Assembly: GCF_900114315.1 (NCBI RefSeq) | Contig: NZ_FOSQ01000001.1 | Coordinates: 310,001 to 374,000, forward strand | Origin: Falsiroseomonas stagni DSM 19981 | GTDB lineage: Bacteria; Pseudomonadota; Alphaproteobacteria; Acetobacterales; Acetobacteraceae | Length of the DNA: 64,000 bases | Direction: 5' to 3' | In this document: positions 60,565 to 64,000 of the stretch, one piece after another | Position numbering within the stretch: the stretch's first letter is position 1 | Layout: each line of letters starts with the position of its first letter | The notes under the pieces: generated by a model | Seen by the model: only the letters and a program-made list of their open reading frames with translations | Databases searched by the model: none | What the model was told of the DNA's origin: nothing | Program-made: the position numbers and the translations under genes

Positions 60565-61392
60565 CTAGGCGATGGCGAGGCCGGCCTTCGGCGCGCGCTG
60601 GACCTTGGGCTTCACAGCCTCCTCGGCCTGTTCGTCGAACTCGTCCTCGGACACGCCGTAGATCTCGCGCACCTTCTCCCCGGTCAGCGCGGCGGGCGGG
60701 CCATCGAACATCACACGGCCTGCCTGCATGGCGACGATCCGGTCGCAATAATGCCGCGCGGTGTCGAGGTGATGGAGATTGGTCAGGACGGTGATCCCGT
60801 CCTCCCGGTTCACCTGGCGCAGCGCCTCCATCACCGTCCGCGCATTGCGCGGGTCGAGGCTCGCGATCGGCTCATCCGCCAGGATGAATTTCGGCTCCTG
60901 CATCAGCGCCCGGCAGATGGCGACGCGCTGCTGCTGGCCGCCGGAAAGCGTGTCGGCGCGCTGCAAGGCCGTATCCGCCAGGTCGAAGCGGTCCAGCGCC
61001 TGGATGGCCAGGGCCCGCTCCTCCGCCGTGAACAGGCAGAGCAGGCTGGTCAGCGTGCCCATGAAGCCGGGGCGGTGGTTCAGCCGGCCCACCAGCACAT
61101 TGGTCAGCACATCGAGGCGCTGCACGAGGTTGAACTGCTGGAAGATCATCGCGCAGTCCGTCCGCCAGCGCCGCAGCGCGGCGCCGCGGAGCGCGGTGAT
61201 GTCCTGGCCATCATGGATGATCCGGCCCTCGGAGGGTTCGGTCAGCCGGTTGATCATCCGCAGCAGGGTCGATTTCCCCGCGCCGGACCGGCCGATCACG
61301 CCCACCATCTGCCCGTCCGGGATGGAGAGGCGGACATCATTCACCGCCGTCACCGCCCCGAACCGACGTGTCAGACCCTGAAGCTCCAGCAT
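60565..61392 (-). CDS. phnC: Phosphonate-type ABC transporter ATP-binding protein
   Basis: 275 residues. Walker [12 protein letters not shown]-loop [22 protein letters not shown] (typical PhnC), signature [15 protein letters not shown] and Walker [14 protein letters not shown] ~30-residue acidic then basic tail follows the ABC domain. It powers import with PhnD and the two PhnE. The start lies 171 bases from the divergent NIPSNAP gene, where the operon promoter should be. Confidence 0.9.
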   Translation of the reverse strand: MLELQGLTRRFGAVTAVNDVRLSIPDGQMVGVIGRSGAGKSTLLRMINRLTEPSEGRIIHDGQDITALRGAALRRWRTDCAMIFQQFNLVQRLDVLTNVLVGRLNHRPGFMGTLTSLLCLFTAEERALAIQALDRFDLADTALQRADTLSGGQQQRVAICRALMQEPKFILADEPIASLDPRNARTVMEALRQVNREDGITVLTNLHHLDTARHYCDRIVAMQAGRVMFDGPPAALTGEKVREIYGVSEDEFDEQAEEAVKPKVQRAPKAGLAIA

Positions 61393-61563
61393 CCCCGCCG
61401 CCCTTTGATGAGACGGCCTATACATGCACCGGATGACACGGATGTTGCAGGGGAATGATGGTCCCGTGTCAGCGAATCGGCGGCGGTTTTCCCCCTGGGG
61501 CCCCTTCCGCCCCGGGGCGGGGCGCGCGATCCTCCGCCCCCGCAACACCAGGGGAACCGCCCG

Positions 61564-61893
61564 ATGATCGTCGACCTGCGCATCTACACCACGGCACCCG
61601 GCAAGCTGGCCGAATTCGTGTCGCTGTATGAGACCATGGCCTGGCCGCTGCAGCTGAAATACCTGGAGAACTGCCTGGGCTGGTACACGACGGTGGAGGG
61701 GGAGCTGAACACCGTCGTCCACCTCTGGGGCTATGCCGACCTGGCGGATCGCGACCGCCGCCGCACCGCCATGGCGGCGGACCCGGCCTGGGGCGCCTAT
61801 CTGAAGGAGGGTGCTGCGCGGGGGCTGCTGGTGAAGCAGGAAAACCGCTTCGTGCGGCCGACGGGGTTCTACAGCAAGTTCAAGGCCGGCTGA
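61564..61893 (+). CDS. NIPSNAP-family protein
   Basis: 109 residues, one ferredoxin-like dimeric alpha/beta-barrel domain. It begins [22 protein letters not shown], has [18 protein letters not shown] and ends FYSKFKAG, the NIPSNAP pattern. Bacterial members have no settled function. The ATG is preceded by AGGGGAACC. It is divergent from phnC and followed by a hairpin. Confidence 0.85.
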   Translation: MIVDLRIYTTAPGKLAEFVSLYETMAWPLQLKYLENCLGWYTTVEGELNTVVHLWGYADLADRDRRRTAMAADPAWGAYLKEGAARGLLVKQENRFVRPTGFYSKFKAG

Positions 61894-61899
61894 TCCGCC

Positions 61900-61922
61900 C
61901 GGGGGGAGCGCCGCTCCCCCCG
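61900..61922 (+). terminator. GC hairpin after the NIPSNAP gene
   Basis: CGGGGGGAG, loop CGCCG, CTCCCCCCG: 9-bp stem 6 bases after the stop codon. No T-run on the + strand. Probable terminator or 3'-end stabiliser. Confidence 0.55.
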
Positions 61923-62119
61923 ATACCCCCCACGCCAGGGTCGAAGGCGACCCTGGACCGCCAGGCATGACCCGCGAAACCTCTGGCGCCGCGCATGGGT
62001 TCCGGCTATGTTCACTGCGCCGCCACCCTTCTGCGCCCCCCGCGAAAACGGTGCTAAACGCGCATAAACGGCATAATCGGCTTAAGTCACTAAGCGACTA
62101 AAAAGTCACACCCGGACAT
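61923..62119. other. Convergent intergenic region with an AT-rich stretch
   Basis: 197 bases between the NIPSNAP gene and the 3' end of recR. Bases ~62040-62110 are markedly AT-richer than their surroundings, with repeated short AAACG(G/C) and AGTCAC/GACT words. No coding frame, tRNA or CRISPR is seen. It may hold the recR terminator. Confidence 0.35.
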
Positions 62120-62719
62120 TCACACCGGCCGCCGCGCCCGCAGCGCCGCCGCCAGCGTGCCCTCATCCAGCACATCCAGCGCGCCCCCCATCGGCACCCC
62201 CTGCGCCAGCCTGGTCACGGCCACATCGGCGGGCTTGAGGCGGTCCGTCAGGTAATGCGCCGTCGCCGTGCCATCGACGGTGGCGGGCAGGGCGATGATG
62301 ACCTCCGTCACCCCCTCCTGCTCCACCCGTCGAAGCAGCGGCTGGATGGACAATTCCTCCGGCCCGATGCCCGCGAGTGGGGAGAGGGTGCCGCCCAGCA
62401 CATGGTACAGCCCGTGATGGGCATGGGCGCGTTCCAGCGCCCAGAGGTCGGCCACCCCCTCCACCACGCAGACCAGGTGCCGGTCCCGCCGCGGATCCGT
62501 GCAGATGCCGCAGGGGGATTGCGCGTCGAGGTTTCCGCACACCTGGCAGGGCCGCACCGCCTCCGCCGCCGCCGTCAGCGCTTCCGCCAGCGGCAGCATC
62601 GTCTCCTCCGGCTTCATCAGCATGCGCAGCACCGCGCGCCGCGCGCTCCGCCGGCCAAGGCCGGGCGTGCGCGCCAGCAGCGCGATCAGGCGCTCGATGG
62701 GATCGTTCGGCAGTGACAA
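62120..62719 (-). CDS. recR: Recombination mediator protein RecR
   Basis: 199 residues. N-terminal [24 protein letters not shown] helix-hairpin-helix, the zinc motif [16 protein letters not shown], and the Toprim domain beginning [29 protein letters not shown]. It loads RecA in the RecFOR pathway. The best start is a TTG at 62719. It follows ybaB on the same strand in the conserved dnaX-ybaB-recR order. Confidence 0.95.
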   Translation of the reverse strand: MSLPNDPIERLIALLARTPGLGRRSARRAVLRMLMKPEETMLPLAEALTAAAEAVRPCQVCGNLDAQSPCGICTDPRRDRHLVCVVEGVADLWALERAHAHHGLYHVLGGTLSPLAGIGPEELSIQPLLRRVEQEGVTEVIIALPATVDGTATAHYLTDRLKPADVAVTRLAQGVPMGGALDVLDEGTLAAALRARRPV

Positions 62720-62736
62720 AAGCAGGCCCTATCGCT

Positions 62737-62761
62737 CCCTCTCCCGCAGGGCGGGAGAGGG
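62737..62761. repeat. Palindromic repeat between ybaB and recR
   Basis: CCCTCTCCCGC, loop AGG, GCGGGAGAGGG: 11-bp perfect stem, followed by GTCGGGGTGAGGGTGGG. This type of palindrome with a GGTGAGGG tail is common as a dispersed intergenic repeat in many high-GC proteobacteria (from memory). It may also act between the two genes as a processing site. Confidence 0.6.
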
Positions 62762-62802
62762 TCGGGGTGAGGGTGGGACAGCGCCCACCCCGGACAGTCA
62801 GA

Positions 62803-63129
62803 TCAGAATGGCAGCTTGAGACCGCCGAGGCCGCCCGGGATGTTCATCCCCGCCGTCGCCTTCTGCATCTCCTCCGCCATCATCGCCTCCACCTTCTGCT
62901 TGGCGTCGGCATGGGCGGCGACGATCAGATCCTCCAGCACCTCCCGGTCATCCATCAGGGAGGGATCGATGGTCAGGCGGCGCAGGTCACCCTTGCCGGA
63001 CAGCCGCACCTTGACCATCCCGCCGCCGGAGGCGCCCTCCATCTCGGCGGCCTCCAGCTTCGCCTGCATCTCCTGCATGCGCGTCTGCATCTGCTGCGCC
63101 TGCTTCAGCATGTTGCCGAGGTTCTTCAT
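62803..63129 (-). CDS. ybaB: YbaB/EbfC nucleoid-associated protein
   Basis: 108 residues. [31 protein letters not shown] helix followed by [37 protein letters not shown]. It is a DNA-binding dimer. Start choice: ATG 63129 gives the conserved N-terminus; an upstream TTG at 63141, which overlaps the dnaX stop, sits 1 base after GGAGG and is less likely. Confidence 0.92.
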   Translation of the reverse strand: MKNLGNMLKQAQQMQTRMQEMQAKLEAAEMEGASGGGMVKVRLSGKGDLRRLTIDPSLMDDREVLEDLIVAAHADAKQKVEAMMAEEMQKATAGMNIPGGLGGLKLPF

Positions 63130-63137
63130 GGCGTCGG

Positions 63138-64000
63138 TCAATCCTCCGGTGAGATGTCGTCATCAAGCCCCGCCGGCTCCGCATCCGGCGGCGCGAAGTC
63201 ACGGCCTGGATCGGTGTCGTCGAAGGCCGAGGGTGGGGGCAACCCGTAATTGTCGAGGCTGGCATCACGAACCGCCTCGATCGTGGCGCCCGGGAAGGCG
63301 TCCAGCACCGCCTGCACCAGCGGGTGGGTGCGGGCCAGGGCGCGGCGATCCTGTTCGGCCGCGCGGCCCTGCTCGGCCAGCGTCGGCTCGCCTTCCGCAT
63401 TGGACAGCGCGACGGTCCAGCGCGTGCCCGTCGTCTCCATCAGCAGCGCGGTGATCTGCTGCGCCAGGTCGCGCGGCGCGTCCGCCTTGGTGCGAATCTC
63501 GACCCGGCCAGGCGTGACCTTCACGGGATGGACGCTGTGGACCAGGTGCGCGTGCAGCATCGGCTTCCGCCCATGCGCCAGCGCCGCGATGTCCCGGTAG
63601 CTGGCCACCACCGGCACCGCCGGCGCCGCGGGCGCCGCGGCCACGGCTTCCACGGGTTGTTGCGCGATGGCCACCGCCGCGCCGCCGCCGCCGGCAATGG
63701 CCCGCAGCCCGCCACCACCCGGCGGCGGTGCCGAAGGCCCGGCGGGCGCGGCGGCGCCCTGTTCCGTCAGCCGCCGCACCAGGTCGCCCGGCGTCGGCAG
63801 CTCCGCCACATGGGCGATGCGGATCAGCACCATCTCCGCCGCCGCGCGCCGGTCCACGCCATCCTGCGCGACCTCCTGCAACCCCTTCAGCAGCATCTGC
63901 CAGCAGCGCGCCAGCACCGGGATGGAGAGGCGATCGGCCAGCTGCGCACCGCGCACCCGCTCTGCCTCCGGCAGCGCCGGATCCTTGCGGAGTGCGGGCA
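63138..64000 (-). CDS. dnaX: DNA polymerase III subunit gamma/tau, C-terminal part
   Basis: About 287 codons are in the window; the N-terminal ATPase half lies beyond the right edge. The frame is open to base 64000 ([39 protein letters not shown]). Visible are the domain III helices, an Ala/Pro/Gly-rich linker, and the tau-like domain with HRLV-like [28 protein letters not shown]. Its stop lies 8 bases upstream of the ybaB ATG. Identity is supported by the conserved dnaX-ybaB-recR order. Confidence 0.88.
   Translation of the reverse strand, partial: PALRKDPALPEAERVRGAQLADRLSIPVLARCWQMLLKGLQEVAQDGVDRRAAAEMVLIRIAHVAELPTPGDLVRRLTEQGAAAPAGPSAPPPGGGGLRAIAGGGGAAVAIAQQPVEAVAAAPAAPAVPVVASYRDIAALAHGRKPMLHAHLVHSVHPVKVTPGRVEIRTKADAPRDLAQQITALLMETTGTRWTVALSNAEGEPTLAEQGRAAEQDRRALARTHPLVQAVLDAFPGATIEAVRDASLDNYGLPPPSAFDDTDPGRDFAPPDAEPAGLDDDISPED

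Overview
The window is a high-GC alphaproteobacterial sequence that carries an almost complete, contiguous photosynthesis gene cluster (PGC) for bacteriochlorophyll a and a type-II (quinone-type) reaction centre. Several things point to a purple or aerobic anoxygenic phototroph, perhaps in the Acetobacteraceae: single-copy LH1 genes (pufBA), a tetraheme pufC, the aerobic ring cyclase acsF, PpsR and AerR/PpaA regulators, and flanking runs of Bug-type solute receptors. The family assignment is inference from gene content only.

Layout. 1-5920 is a catabolic/uptake block on the + strand: three and a half Bug/TctC receptors, an enoyl-CoA hydratase, a class II aldolase and a 4,5-dihydroxyphthalate-decarboxylase-like protein. 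It is closed by a bidirectional hairpin and a convergent small cytochrome c. The PGC runs from about 6832 to 57354. Its left arm reads leftward (aerR/ppaA, ppsR, bchG, a BCD-family transporter, bchP, hemC). From a divergent promoter at about 13.9 kb the rightward superoperon follows: bchFNBHLM-lhaA-puhABC-small ORF-acsF-puhE-hemA, then bchID-bchO-crtB, bchE-bchJ, crtE-crtF, bchCXYZ, pufBALMC, a small VTT/YqaA protein and crtI. Leftward insertions are a DUF2189-like protein with a type II NADH dehydrogenase, crtD, and a DUF2306-like membrane protein. The right end of the PGC holds a cytochrome P450 translationally coupled to an ATP-grasp protein. 57347-61392 (leftward) holds a 92-residue protein and a phnCDEE-type ABC transporter, followed by a NIPSNAP protein. 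The end is housekeeping: recR, ybaB and the 3' part of dnaX.

How it works together. HemA and HemC supply tetrapyrrole precursor. BchIDH, BchM and AcsF or BchE, then BchJ, BchNBL, BchF, BchXYZ, BchC, BchG and BchP make bacteriochlorophyll a. CrtE, CrtB, CrtI, CrtD and CrtF make a methoxylated acyclic carotenoid; crtC and crtA are not present. PufBA, PufLM, PuhA and PufC are the core complex, and LhaA, PuhB, PuhC and PuhE assemble it. Five intergenic regions contain copies of an 18-bp TGT-N12-ACA type PpsR/CrtJ box whose right half is usually TGACA. The bchE copy overlaps an FNR-like box, which suggests oxygen-dependent switching between the two ring cyclases.

The least explained part is the PGC right end (54.0-57.6 kb): the P450 and ATP-grasp pair, divergent from a DUF2306-like membrane protein and preceded by a PpsR-like box, next to crtI and crtD. 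I propose it as a photosynthesis-linked, possibly carotenoid-tailoring, module.
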